Assembly (NCBI RefSeq): GCF_041647995.1
Contig: NZ_JARRIB010000002.1
Span: forward strand, 312,432 to 376,431
From: Pyrococcus kukulkanii
GTDB lineage: Archaea; Methanobacteriota_B; Thermococci; Thermococcales; Thermococcaceae
Length of the DNA stretch: 64,000 nucleotides
Reading direction: 5' to 3'
The position numbers and the translations under genes are program-made. The number at the start of each line of letters is the position of its first letter. Position 1 is the first letter of the stretch. Shown piece after piece: positions 17,151 to 26,141 of the stretch. The notes below the pieces were generated by a model. It was not told the DNA's origin. It saw nothing but the letters and a program-made list of their open reading frames with translations, and did not search any database.

Positions 17151-17711
17151 ATGATAAAGGTTGCGATCATAGGAGCTGAGAACGTTGGCAAATCAACTTT
17201 AATGAACGCACTACTTGGAGGAAGAGTTTCGGAGGTCTCTGAGGTTCCCGGAACTACCAAGGGAACCATAAGAAGATACTTTGGAAAAGTTAAGTTACCA
17301 AAGACTATGAAAAATCCTTTTGGAGGTGCCGATGAGCTAGTGCTTATAGATACGGCAGGTCTTTTTGATCCAGAGAAGGAAGTTAGAGGGAAAGTACTCA
17401 GCGAAGAGAAGTTTAAGGAAGTAATAAAAGAAATTGTGAATGCTGATGTTATAATCCACATGATAGATGCCACGAAGGGGCTTCATAGGGGGATGGAAAA
17501 GCTCCACTACATGCTCAAGTTTAGGTATGAAAAACCGATAATTGTTGTAATAAATAAGATAGACCTGGTTCCCAGGGAAAAAGTTGAAGAATTAGCAAAA
17601 ATAGTAGAGAAAAGACTTGAGCAGAGGCCGATTTTACTCTCTCTAGTAACCTATGAGGGATTCAATGAACTTTTGAATGCGTTGGCTTATTATGCCCAAT
17701 ACGCTATCTAA
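17151..17711 (+). CDS. Era-like GTPase
   Basis: A 186-residue stand-alone G domain with G1 GAENVGKS, G2 GTTKG, G3 DTAGL, G4 NKID and a degenerate G5. It belongs to the TRAFAC/Era-like group often linked to ribosome or tRNA work, but it lacks an added RNA-binding domain, so the role is open. ATG 17151 follows GGTGATGAG; an in-frame TTG at 17121 would add ten residues with no ribosome site. Confidence 0.82.
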   Translation: MIKVAIIGAENVGKSTLMNALLGGRVSEVSEVPGTTKGTIRRYFGKVKLPKTMKNPFGGADELVLIDTAGLFDPEKEVRGKVLSEEKFKEVIKEIVNADVIIHMIDATKGLHRGMEKLHYMLKFRYEKPIIVVINKIDLVPREKVEELAKIVEKRLEQRPILLSLVTYEGFNELLNALAYYAQYAI

Positions 17712-17717
17712 TGATTT

Positions 17718-18227
17718 TCACTCTCTCAAAACTTTCAAAAATTCACGAAAAGAGTTGCAGTTCTTCTTGAGTTTCTCAAAATCGAGTTTATGGACATAGT
17801 CTGGTAACCTATGCTTGGCGTATCCTTCTCGTAGTTTTAATTCTTCCGAAGGCTTAGTGCTCCAGTGATATCCCAGGCTCTTGCATATCAACTCCTCAAT
17901 TTCGTACTCAAAGAGGAGTATCCTAACTGGTGTCTTCAAGTCCCTGGGGATGTGTCTTTTGATCCTATTCCTCCGGGAGGCATAACTTGAGGGACCATCG
18001 CCGTCATAAACGAGAAGTATTAAATCAGGTAAAGCAAGTTCCGCAGCCTTGATAATTCTCTCGAGCTTGGGATTGCATAAGAAAGGAGCGTGAATAGGAT
18101 TTTTCCTCCCGCGGATTTTCTTTAGCCTAACGTCTACTATTGACTCGCTACTCAGCCTTTCCAGAAGCCGTCTAAAGAACTCCCCACCGTAGGCATCTTC
18201 CGTTATTATGACGATCTCCTTTGTCAT
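17718..18227 (-). CDS. TOPRIM-like protein paired with an AAA/ABC ATPase
   Basis: A 169-residue protein with an acidic N-terminal motif (VIITED, Glu10), a DxD-type motif VYDGDG (Asp75, Asp77) and a later acidic patch EYEIEEL. This spacing resembles the TOPRIM-type nuclease fold of DUF4276/DUF4435 proteins. It starts 12 bases after the ATPase gene, so the two form one unit. Such pairs occur in RloAB- and PARIS-like modules, where the ATPase senses a trigger and the TOPRIM protein cuts nucleic acid; that role is inferred here. Confidence 0.6.
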   Translation of the reverse strand: MTKEIVIITEDAYGGEFFRRLLERLSSESIVDVRLKKIRGRKNPIHAPFLCNPKLERIIKAAELALPDLILLVYDGDGPSSYASRRNRIKRHIPRDLKTPVRILLFEYEIEELICKSLGYHWSTKPSEELKLREGYAKHRLPDYVHKLDFEKLKKNCNSFREFLKVLRE

Positions 18228-18239
18228 GGCTCATCACTG

Positions 18240-19526
18240 CTAATCTCCTTCGAATAAAGAGCCGTAGAGCCATCCTTCGCTGAGGGTAATCCCCTTCTCG
18301 TTGAGGAACTTTTTGATTTTCTCGGGATCTTCTATCCTCTTGAATACTGTTTCGCCCTTTTCTTTATCAACGAGGATTAATTCGGAGGGTTCAACCATGT
18401 CAACAACCACTGGAGAGTGGGTAGTTATTATTACCTGACTTTCGCTCTCCTTAAGCGTGTCAATAATGAGCTCAAGGGTTTCGGGATGGAGGGAGTTCTC
18501 TATCTCATCTATTATCAGGAGAGGAGGTTTTAGGTAAACAGCGGTAAGTATCGCGAGAGCCTTATAGAATCCATCCGAGATGCTGGGAGGAGCAAGCTCA
18601 AGGTCGCCTTCAAAAACCTTCATCATGACCCTACCATCCTCGGTCAGCTGGAAGAAAACCCTTGTGTCTGGAAAGACTATGGAGAGAGGCTTGGCTATCT
18701 CTTCAGGAAGTCTTCCCTCCCGGAGCCATATGTTGTAGAGGAGGGGAACAAGGTTTGAGGCATCTTCTTTTAGTGTTGTTTCTTTGCGAGGATGCTGGGG
18801 ATTTTTAATTTTCCTTATATCAAGTTGCTTAAGTTGCTGGAAGGATAGTAATTGGAGAAATCCTTTAACAAAGCGATGAATAACGAGATCTTCTTTTATC
18901 TTTGGAGACACCACGAAAATATCTTTCTTATCATCGAGCCTCCTCACCCCAACAAGGGGTAGAATACCAAATAACCTTCCTAGAAATTCCGAGACAAGGG
19001 CATCCTCTGGTTTCTCAGGGGATATCAAGAAAATAAGAGAACTCTGTTCAGGGGCCTCTAACACGAGTTCAGTTTCTGGATGAACAAACAATGAATCAAA
19101 AAGTCCAAGGGTTTTCCTTATTGATCTATAAAAGTCTTCAGAATATCTAAGGAGAACATTTCGACCCTTTTTCTCGATAGTTAGGTACTCTCTAACCTCT
19201 ATGACCTCCTTCAAAATTCTAAAACTTCCACCTGTTCCCGTAAATGTCATCTCGAAGTAGACATCGTAGCCTTCAACATCGAAGAGCATTCCAATTGTTA
19301 TGGGAAGTTCTTCTCTGCCTGCCCAGACGACATTATTGTATCCCCACCACTCGAGAAAAGGATTGTAGTCTCTCTCCACATAGATTTTCCGAAGTAGCTT
19401 GAAGACCTCGACAAGATTGGACTTTCCAGAAGCGTTCGGCCCAACTAAAACGTTAAACTTGCCGAGCTCAATCTCACAGTTCCGAAGACTCTTGAAATTC
19501 TTAACGACGAGCTTCTTCAGCCTCAC
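18240..19526 (-). CDS. AAA_21/RloA-like ABC-type ATPase
   Basis: A 428-residue SMC/RecF-like ATPase: Walker A GPNASGKSN (residues 29-36), a long middle insertion in place of coiled arms, PSISDGFYKAL as signature region, Walker B LLIIDEIENSLHPE and His-switch TTHSPVVVDM. The C-terminus GWLYGSLFEGD is typical of COG1106-like ATPases that work with a small partner protein. First gene of a two-gene unit with the TOPRIM-like protein. A genome-maintenance or anti-virus role is inferred from family company; no phage or plasmid genes are nearby. Confidence 0.85.
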   Translation of the reverse strand: MRLKKLVVKNFKSLRNCEIELGKFNVLVGPNASGKSNLVEVFKLLRKIYVERDYNPFLEWWGYNNVVWAGREELPITIGMLFDVEGYDVYFEMTFTGTGGSFRILKEVIEVREYLTIEKKGRNVLLRYSEDFYRSIRKTLGLFDSLFVHPETELVLEAPEQSSLIFLISPEKPEDALVSEFLGRLFGILPLVGVRRLDDKKDIFVVSPKIKEDLVIHRFVKGFLQLLSFQQLKQLDIRKIKNPQHPRKETTLKEDASNLVPLLYNIWLREGRLPEEIAKPLSIVFPDTRVFFQLTEDGRVMMKVFEGDLELAPPSISDGFYKALAILTAVYLKPPLLIIDEIENSLHPETLELIIDTLKESESQVIITTHSPVVVDMVEPSELILVDKEKGETVFKRIEDPEKIKKFLNEKGITLSEGWLYGSLFEGD

Positions 19527-19575
19527 AGTCTCACCTACTTTGGAAGTTTAAGGGCATGATTAAAAGTATTTCTCA

Positions 19576-20082
19576 CTACCAAGGCACGCTCTTCCATCCC
19601 ATCTTGTAGGCAAATACGTTCGTGCCCCAGTGGATTATTGGCGTTACAACGAGCAGGAACAGGACTTCTCCCGTAGGAATAGTTTTTACTGGATAGGCGA
19701 AGCATAAAGCTGAAATCAGAAAACCCCACTGGTCAAGGCCAACTGCTGGGTATCCCCTGGGCAGATCTAGCCTTCTCTTTATGAAACTACCAATTAAATC
19801 ACCAACTAGGGTTCCCAAGGCTAGGAGAAAGGCCAGCTTAAGTGCCAACCCCAGAGAACCATAATAACTAGGCATTAAATAGTACTGGATGACGCCGATG
19901 AGCGTCCCCACTATTAGGCCGCCAAAAAATCCTCTCCAAGTTTTTCCGTCCCCTAGGATTCTTCTTCCATCTTTCCACTTCCTGCCGAAGTCCATTGGAG
20001 TTCCTCCACCCAAGATAACAGGGGAGGAATTTGCAAAGTAAGCGGGAAGGATGTACCAGAAAGCTTCAAATACTGGATTCAT
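19576..20082 (-). CDS. carS: CDP-archaeol synthase
   Basis: A 168-residue membrane protein beginning MNPVFEAFWYILPAYFANSS with GGTPMDFGRKWKDGRRILGDGKTWRGF following, the CarS (DUF46) signature. It converts digeranylgeranylglyceryl phosphate and CTP to the CDP-activated archaeal ether lipid. About five membrane helices. The ATG 20082 starts 1 base after the stop of the HAN gene; a GTG at 20091 is an alternative overlapping start. Confidence 0.93.
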   Translation of the reverse strand: MNPVFEAFWYILPAYFANSSPVILGGGTPMDFGRKWKDGRRILGDGKTWRGFFGGLIVGTLIGVIQYYLMPSYYGSLGLALKLAFLLALGTLVGDLIGSFIKRRLDLPRGYPAVGLDQWGFLISALCFAYPVKTIPTGEVLFLLVVTPIIHWGTNVFAYKMGWKSVPW

Positions 20083-20083
20083 T

Positions 20084-22306
20084 TCATGCACCAGCCTTCA
20101 GTTTGAGTATCTCCTTGGCAAAGGCCTCAAGGACTTCCTTCCTCTTACCCTCGAAGAACTTTATCGAGCCAGCGTAACTGTGGCCCCCTCCCTCTACTCC
20201 AGCATCCGGAAGCTTCTCCTCGAGAACCTTGACGATCTTGTTTAGGTCGAAGTTGTACTTGGCCATTCCGTCACTTGCCCTGACCACGGCAAAGTCTGGG
20301 CCGTAAGCTAGCGTCACAATTGGAGAATCCTCCCCGTACTTCTCCTTGAAGTGGTCGTGTATTATTCCTGAGAGTTTCCCTGGGCTTGGATATTCAAACT
20401 TTGGAGCGTACATCTCAACGTCTATCGTGTTGAACCTTATGCCGTTGGGCAAAACAACGCTCTTAACGTGCGGCAGGACGGCCTTAAGGACTTTCTCCTG
20501 CTTCGCCTTGACCTCTGGGTAGATTGACTCAATAAGCATTCTATGTCTCTGGAGGTTTCCCGTAACCAGTAGAATCTCCTCGATGATCCCCCTGCCGTCC
20601 ATGAACTTCCAGTAGAATGCTTCATGATCAATTACCTCTGCAATCTTCTTCAGGTCCTCCTCGGTTAGCCCTTTCTCCTTGGCGTACTCAAGGTATTGGT
20701 AGAACTCTGGGGCTTTACTTCTGTCACCAGTTCCAGCTATAGCTGGGAGGTGCTTTATCCTGTCCTCAACCTCCGGGTTTATGAATCTGGCAACTTCAGT
20801 AGCAAGCATTCCTGCAGTTAGCTCGTAATAACCCCTCTTGACATGGTGCGGATTGACGTGAACGTCAACGTACTCGTCAACCGCTGCTTTATCCTCGCTT
20901 ACCCAGTCCCTGGGGTCGTGGTGGTCAATGACCACTATCTTAACCCCATAGGCTTTAAGTCTCTTGTAGGCTGGGATGTCCTCGCTCGTTCCTCCGTTGT
21001 CGACTATAACTATAAGGGGTAGCTCATCCCCGAACCTCATGTGATCCTCCATCATGAAGATTATGTCCTTTAGGACGTCTTCAAGCTCGTAGAATGGGGC
21101 CCTTGAAGGCCTTCTCTTGAAGAGGTGCCACCTTGCATCTGGATCTGGAGCAACTTTTTCGATTAGCGGAACTATGGCAGTTTCGAGGGCAACTCCGGCT
21201 GTATAGCCATCAGTATCCGCGTGATGCCTCAGTATTATTGGCCTTCCCTCGAAGATAGCTCTCCTTATCATGAAGGCTGCCTGCATAATTTTAGGCTTAA
21301 GAGCCTCGAGAACTTCGCTCTTAACCAAGAAGCCAACATCTTCAGGCTTAGCTTTCCTGTCAAGCTCTTCCTCTATCCTCTTCTTGACTTCAGCGGCCTC
21401 TGGTCCCCATAATCTGTACATGTCAATGATTTCAACTTGGATTTTCCCCGCGTGGAATGAAACCTTTCCGATGACCTCAACTATATCTCCAACGTTTATG
21501 TTTGGATATGCTCTAACTCCTGGAGCTTCAAATGCTGCTGCCCAAGTGATTCCCGTTCCATCCGTTAAGGTGAAGACCGTTGGACCACCGGTAACTTGAA
21601 CCTGCGTAACCTTGCCCCTAATCTTCACCGTCTTGCCGGCCAGCTCCTCCCTAAGCTCACCAATTGGTGTCACTGGAAGCTCTTTCTTTACTTGAACTTC
21701 CCTGTACTTCGTTAGAGGTGCCTCAAGGAAGTCTATCTCCTTCCTATCTGGCCTGACGTCCAATACTTGGACTATTATTTCCCGCCCAGGGATGTACTGC
21801 TTCTTGCCCAGGAGATCCTTCTTCTTTATTAGTCCGAGAACGTGCTTGTTCAACCTCACGAAAACTCCAAATCTTTCAACCCTGTCAATCACTCCTTTGT
21901 AATAACTACCTATTTCAACATCCTCATAATCGCAGGCATTGTCCAGAACGTACACAACCTTAAACTTCCTCTCGCACTCAGGGCAGACCCAAGTTGTCTC
22001 CATCCCTAGTTCCCAGGGCCCCTTTACTCGCCCACAGATATCGCATACTAGAACTTTCCCAGTTCCACCACAGGTTGGGCACGTATCATAGACGGGAACT
22101 ACGCCTTTACCGTGGCACTCTGGACAGGGAATTTCATCTACTTCCTCGTCAACCCCAATGTTCTGAAGGTTCCTGTACCCCTTCAGGTGCTCGCTTAAGT
22201 TGAAATCAGCAGGAACGTACCCCCACCCACCACAGACGGGACATTCCTTCTCACCAACTTTTACTTTACCCGTGCCGTGACACTCGGGACAATCCCTGAC
22301 AGCCAT
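20084..22306 (-). CDS. RecJ-like DHH nuclease HAN (Hef-associated nuclease) homologue
   Basis: A 740-residue protein. Residues 1-130 hold DnaJ-type zinc repeats (CPECHGTGK, CPVCGGWG, CPECHGKG, CPTCGGTG) and a further Cys pair set; an S1-like domain follows (GSYYKGVIDRVERFGVFVRL), then an OB domain, then the DHH phosphoesterase core with HHADTDGYTAG (near 359) and IDHHDPRDW (near 459). It matches the second RecJ-like protein of P. furiosus, reported to bind the Hef helicase at stalled forks. Start ATG 22306 follows AAGGAGG at 8 bases; upstream ATG/GTG codons lie within that site. Confidence 0.88.
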   Translation of the reverse strand: MAVRDCPECHGTGKVKVGEKECPVCGGWGYVPADFNLSEHLKGYRNLQNIGVDEEVDEIPCPECHGKGVVPVYDTCPTCGGTGKVLVCDICGRVKGPWELGMETTWVCPECERKFKVVYVLDNACDYEDVEIGSYYKGVIDRVERFGVFVRLNKHVLGLIKKKDLLGKKQYIPGREIIVQVLDVRPDRKEIDFLEAPLTKYREVQVKKELPVTPIGELREELAGKTVKIRGKVTQVQVTGGPTVFTLTDGTGITWAAAFEAPGVRAYPNINVGDIVEVIGKVSFHAGKIQVEIIDMYRLWGPEAAEVKKRIEEELDRKAKPEDVGFLVKSEVLEALKPKIMQAAFMIRRAIFEGRPIILRHHADTDGYTAGVALETAIVPLIEKVAPDPDARWHLFKRRPSRAPFYELEDVLKDIIFMMEDHMRFGDELPLIVIVDNGGTSEDIPAYKRLKAYGVKIVVIDHHDPRDWVSEDKAAVDEYVDVHVNPHHVKRGYYELTAGMLATEVARFINPEVEDRIKHLPAIAGTGDRSKAPEFYQYLEYAKEKGLTEEDLKKIAEVIDHEAFYWKFMDGRGIIEEILLVTGNLQRHRMLIESIYPEVKAKQEKVLKAVLPHVKSVVLPNGIRFNTIDVEMYAPKFEYPSPGKLSGIIHDHFKEKYGEDSPIVTLAYGPDFAVVRASDGMAKYNFDLNKIVKVLEEKLPDAGVEGGGHSYAGSIKFFEGKRKEVLEAFAKEILKLKAGA

Positions 22307-22371
22307 GAGCATCACCTCCTTAGAACTCTCCCGCTACTCCTCATGGGGCCAAGTTCTTATTTTAAGTTTTC

Positions 22372-23358
22372 TTATACCTTCATCACGTAGAAGTACCTTG
22401 AGAGGGAAGAGTGAACCCTCTGATAGAATCGTTCGAGGACTTTAAATCCTATTGACTCTGCAACTTCAACGGCATTGAAATCAGCAGGAAATGCTATGCT
22501 TAAGTAGCCCTCAAGGACTTCATACATGCTTTCCAAAGCCCTTTTGTATAGCTCGTCTCTGTCCATTGGCAGTGTAGTTGATGTTCCATAAGGAGGATCT
22601 GTGGCTATGGCCTCGAAGGTCTTCCCTGGGAATGCTTCCCTTATTCTTGTTGCATCTCCAACTTTGACCACGTAGTCTTTGACTCCATAGTACTCAAGGT
22701 TTATCTTTGCTCCTTCAACCATGTCCTCCCTTATGTCTATTCCATACACCTTAAGACCCATTAAGCCGGCCTCTATCAACATTCCTCCTGTTCCCATGAA
22801 AGGATCAAGTACCTCTCTTGTGGCCCTTGTCAAGTTTACCATCGCCCTAGCTATCCTGGGAGGTAGAGCTATTGGCCTCGAGAATGGCCTCTTGTCGGCT
22901 TTCCTTCCCTCGAATTCCTTTCCCTTGAACTCCCTAACTCTCACTCCAAGCCAGAGTTTCTCTCCACAGTATATCCTTACTAGGGTATCTGGCTTAGATA
23001 AATTAACTTTAAATCCCTGAGAGTGTATTATTGCCCCAATTCTTTTGTCTATATTTTCTACCTCATATGAACAATTTAGCATTCTCTCCTTTCTTACTGC
23101 AAAGGTTCCTGAGATTAATTTTTTCCACTCTATACCTTTCGAGTACTCTATGAGATCATCTATTGACTCGAAAGATCCTATCAGAACTCCATACTCGTGA
23201 GCTAGGCCGAGCCTATTTAGAACGTTAATATCCTCGACTTTACCATATACTAATAGGTAATCTGACCCCAAAATCTTTCCATACCCAAGTTCAGCTAGAG
23301 CCTGAACCTCAGCTTTTGCCATTTCTGGAATCATTCCCAGGATTTCTACATAGAACAT
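22372..23358 (-). CDS. tRNA (guanine10-N2)-methyltransferase Trm-G10
   Basis: A 328-residue protein with an N-terminal THUMP-like region and a C-terminal Rossmann methyltransferase: motif I DPFMGTGGMLIEAG, motif II YGIDIRE, catalytic DPPYG near residue 256. It matches the archaeal enzyme that makes m2G/m22G at tRNA position 10 (P. abyssi PAB1283 as remembered). Single gene; own promoter upstream at about 23365-23385. Confidence 0.9.
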   Translation of the reverse strand: MFYVEILGMIPEMAKAEVQALAELGYGKILGSDYLLVYGKVEDINVLNRLGLAHEYGVLIGSFESIDDLIEYSKGIEWKKLISGTFAVRKERMLNCSYEVENIDKRIGAIIHSQGFKVNLSKPDTLVRIYCGEKLWLGVRVREFKGKEFEGRKADKRPFSRPIALPPRIARAMVNLTRATREVLDPFMGTGGMLIEAGLMGLKVYGIDIREDMVEGAKINLEYYGVKDYVVKVGDATRIREAFPGKTFEAIATDPPYGTSTTLPMDRDELYKRALESMYEVLEGYLSIAFPADFNAVEVAESIGFKVLERFYQRVHSSLSRYFYVMKV

Positions 23359-23388
23359 CAGGATAAGAAAAGGGAAGGAAGTTAAAAA

Positions 23389-23967
23389 TCATTGGGTAGC
23401 AATTATCTTCATCATAACCTCGGTACTGTCCGTCATGCATTCATTGCCTGCATCTTCGGCAAGTTTCATTGTTATTTTTACTTCAAGAGTCTCTTCGCTT
23501 TCTAGGTTTCCAGTGAACAGCTTTATTTCCTTGCCCACGAGGTCTGAAAGTTTTGTTGGAGAATTAAGGACATTTTTTGAGTTTACAGTTATTTTTTCTA
23601 CAATTATGCACGAGCTTAGTTCCCCCTTTTCAGGTGTCAGGTCATAGGGCTTTTCAGCTGGAGATACTTCATCTTCGATGTCTCTAACGAAGATAAGAAG
23701 AGATACATTTCCGATTGGTACGTCTCCATAATTCTTGATGAAAAACGATATATTCCTAGTGTCGCCGGGTTTTAGGTCTTCTATTTTGAATACTCGTAGC
23801 TCATCATAAAACCTTGAGTTGTCTTTACTTATTCTTATGTCAAATTCCCCCGTTGAAACTATGTTCCCTTCAGACCTAGAAACATCCCTAAATTCTCCCA
23901 TGGCTTTTCCTAGGGTCACTGCTGCTACTGCAATTGTTAGTAATATCAATAATGCTAGTTTCCTCAT
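23389..23967 (-). CDS. Secreted TasA/camelysin-like protein
   Basis: About 192 residues with a signal peptide (RKLALLILLTIAVAAVTLG) followed by a beta-rich domain. FRDVSRSEGNIVSTGEFDI and LKPGDTRNISFFIKNYGDVP are the typical TasA/CalY/SipW-substrate start. Two Cys (SSCIIV, GNECMT) could form a disulfide. Related archaeal proteins build extracellular bundling filaments. No SipW peptidase is adjacent, and a filament role is inferred. ATG 23967 follows AAAGGTGGTG; GTG codons just upstream are alternatives. Confidence 0.7.
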   Translation of the reverse strand: MRKLALLILLTIAVAAVTLGKAMGEFRDVSRSEGNIVSTGEFDIRISKDNSRFYDELRVFKIEDLKPGDTRNISFFIKNYGDVPIGNVSLLIFVRDIEDEVSPAEKPYDLTPEKGELSSCIIVEKITVNSKNVLNSPTKLSDLVGKEIKLFTGNLESEETLEVKITMKLAEDAGNECMTDSTEVMMKIIATQ

Positions 23968-24100
23968 CTTCACCACCTTTAACTTTTGTCCTTTATTTTT
24001 AGTTCATGTTAAATATAAAAGTTACCATCAAAAATCAAAAGGTATGATAACATCGACAAAGTTTTAAAGAAGGATTTTCGACAGAATTGAGGTGGTAACG

Positions 24101-25102
24101 TTGAAAGCCTTAATAATGGCAGGGGGATACGCCACAAGGTTGTGGCCAATAACAAAGAACAGACCAAAGCCCCTCCTTCCGATTGGTAACAAAACGATAA
24201 TTGAACACATTCTTGAAAAAGTTAGTGACCTCGGAATCCCCACATACATATCAACAAATAAATTTTTTGAGAAGCACTTCAAGAAACTCGCAGAGAAATA
24301 TGAGGTAGAGTTGATAGTGGAGGATACATACAGTGAAGAGGAAAAACTTGGGACTATTGGGGCAATAAAAAATGCAATAGATATCCTTGGGGAGGATGAT
24401 TATCTCATAATAGCCGGGGATAACGTCTTCTCGCTCTCATTAGTGGATTTCGTTAAGAGATTTAACGATATTAAAAAAACGTTAATAGCTGTATATGATG
24501 TTGGAGATCTTGAGCTAGCGAAGAGGTACGGGGTTGTGATACTTGAGGGTGATAGGGTAGTTTACTTTGAGGAGAAACCCCCCGAAGCAAAGACTAGTTT
24601 GATTAGCACGGGGATATATGCCCTACCAAAGGACATCATAAAGCTTGTTTCTGAGTACCTAAAGAATGGGAATAAAGATGCTCCAGGCTACTTCATTCAG
24701 TGGCTCCTTGAGAAAGGCATTGAGGTGTACGCATACAAGTTCAGTGAGTATTGGTACGATATAGGATCCGCCGATAGCTACCTAGAGGCCCTAAAGATGT
24801 TCTTGAAGGAAAGTGAAATAGAGGAAATACAAATAAGTCCCTACGCCAAGATAATTCCTCCCGTTATAATTAAGAAGGGAGCTAAGATACTTGGAAGGTC
24901 AATTATAGGGCCCTATGCTTATATCGACGAGGAATGTGTAATAGAAAATTCTGATGTGAGTGATTCAATAATCTTCAAGAAAACTGTAATAAGAAACTCA
25001 ACGATATGGCGTTCAATAATAGATGAAAAATGCGAGATAAGGAACTTAGAACTAAGAAAGAGCTTAGTAGGGGGTCATGCAAAAATACAGAGAGGTGACT
25101 AA
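24101..25102 (+). CDS. Sugar-1-phosphate nucleotidyltransferase with left-handed beta-helix tail
   Basis: A 333-residue protein. The N-terminal Rossmann domain has GGYATRLWPITKNRPKPLLP and a Mg-binding Asp in AGDN; residues from about 245 form hexapeptide repeats (IIPPVIIKKGAKILGRSII). This is the glucose-1-phosphate thymidylyltransferase/GlmU-like family that makes activated sugars for glycans; the exact sugar and nucleotide are not readable. TTG 24101 is used because GAGGTGG precedes it; a GTG at 24092 lies inside that site. Its end overlaps the convergent MscS gene by 4 bases. Confidence 0.85.
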   Translation: MKALIMAGGYATRLWPITKNRPKPLLPIGNKTIIEHILEKVSDLGIPTYISTNKFFEKHFKKLAEKYEVELIVEDTYSEEEKLGTIGAIKNAIDILGEDDYLIIAGDNVFSLSLVDFVKRFNDIKKTLIAVYDVGDLELAKRYGVVILEGDRVVYFEEKPPEAKTSLISTGIYALPKDIIKLVSEYLKNGNKDAPGYFIQWLLEKGIEVYAYKFSEYWYDIGSADSYLEALKMFLKESEIEEIQISPYAKIIPPVIIKKGAKILGRSIIGPYAYIDEECVIENSDVSDSIIFKKTVIRNSTIWRSIIDEKCEIRNLELRKSLVGGHAKIQRGD

Positions 25103-26136
25103 TGCTCAAGCTTTATCCTTAACTCCTCCGCGAACCAATTGACCCTCTGTGGGAATGGGATCTCGATACCCTCTCTATCCAATGCTTCTTTTATCCTTTG
25201 CAGGATCTGTGTTCTCACGTCAAACCATTTTTCACTTGGGGCCCAGGCCCTCACTGCTATATTAACGCTACTGTCTCCAAGTTCATTAATGAAGATTGAA
25301 GGTTCTGGTTCAGCGAGCACGTAGGGGATTTCCTCGAGAGTTTCCCTTATCACTTTTATTGCCCTCTCGACGTCCTCTTTATATGCTATACCCACTATAA
25401 CGTCAACTCTTCTGGCAGGATACTTTGCAAGGTTCTTTATCTCGCTATTAAAGAGCTTCTCATTTGGAATCCTAACGAGTAGACCGTCCCATGTCCTAAT
25501 TCTTGTTGAAAGGATCCTTATATCGTGGACTATTCCAGAGTACCCTCCAACTTCAACTGGATCTCCTATCTTTAGGGGCTTGTCAAAGTACATAAATATC
25601 CCCGAGATAAAGTTGGCAATTACCGTCTGAGCCGAAAAACCGAGAACTATACCCGTAATTCCAGCGGCGGCAATTATCGTTGTTAGCTTACCGCTGAAGC
25701 CCGCAATGTTTAATGCCAAGAAAAATCCTACTGTGACTAGAGCGTAGTAGAATACCTTTGCCTTTATCTGGGCTTCCGCACCTTCCTTTATAAGCCAGTA
25801 GTCTTGAACTTTCTTCCCTATCAGATAGGAAATGTAGAATAGGAGGAAACCCGCGATTACTCTACTTAACTTGCTTCCAAAGACCATTATATCGAACAGT
25901 CCCAATGTGTCAAAAGCCGAGAGCAGGGAGCCAATTATAATGAAGTTCCTCAAGAGTTTCGCCGTGTCTTCGTTTAATATCCAAACATATTTCGTGCTTT
26001 TTGAGAGGTTTAATATCCATCTGTAAAGTACCTCAGCTAAGATCAGACCTATAACGATACTTGCCATCGCGCTAAAGAGAGAATCCGTGGTAAGTGAGAC
26101 ACCTTTAATAAGTTCAAGTGTCGCATTTTTGATCAT
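25099..26136 (-). CDS. mscS: MscS-type mechanosensitive channel
   Basis: About 345 residues: four or five membrane helices, the pore helix region (KLTTIIAAAGITGIVLGFSA), then the MscS beta and alpha-beta domains (KPLKIGDPVEVGGYSGIVHD; RIPNEKLFNSEIKNL). It releases osmolytes under membrane tension. ATG 26136 follows GGTGAT; ATG 26148 overlapping the DUF432 stop is an alternative. DUF432 next to MscS suggests a working pair. Confidence 0.9.
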   Translation of the reverse strand: MIKNATLELIKGVSLTTDSLFSAMASIVIGLILAEVLYRWILNLSKSTKYVWILNEDTAKLLRNFIIIGSLLSAFDTLGLFDIMVFGSKLSRVIAGFLLFYISYLIGKKVQDYWLIKEGAEAQIKAKVFYYALVTVGFFLALNIAGFSGKLTTIIAAAGITGIVLGFSAQTVIANFISGIFMYFDKPLKIGDPVEVGGYSGIVHDIRILSTRIRTWDGLLVRIPNEKLFNSEIKNLAKYPARRVDVIVGIAYKEDVERAIKVIRETLEEIPYVLAEPEPSIFINELGDSSVNIAVRAWAPSEKWFDVRTQILQRIKEALDREGIEIPFPQRVNWFAEELRIKLEH

Positions 26137-26141
26137 CGTTA

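Noticed and set aside
22325-22360. Hairpin AGAACT/AGTTCT before the HAN gene as a riboswitch
   Set aside because: Only 6 bp, little GC content and part lies at the expected TATA/start region; insufficient support.
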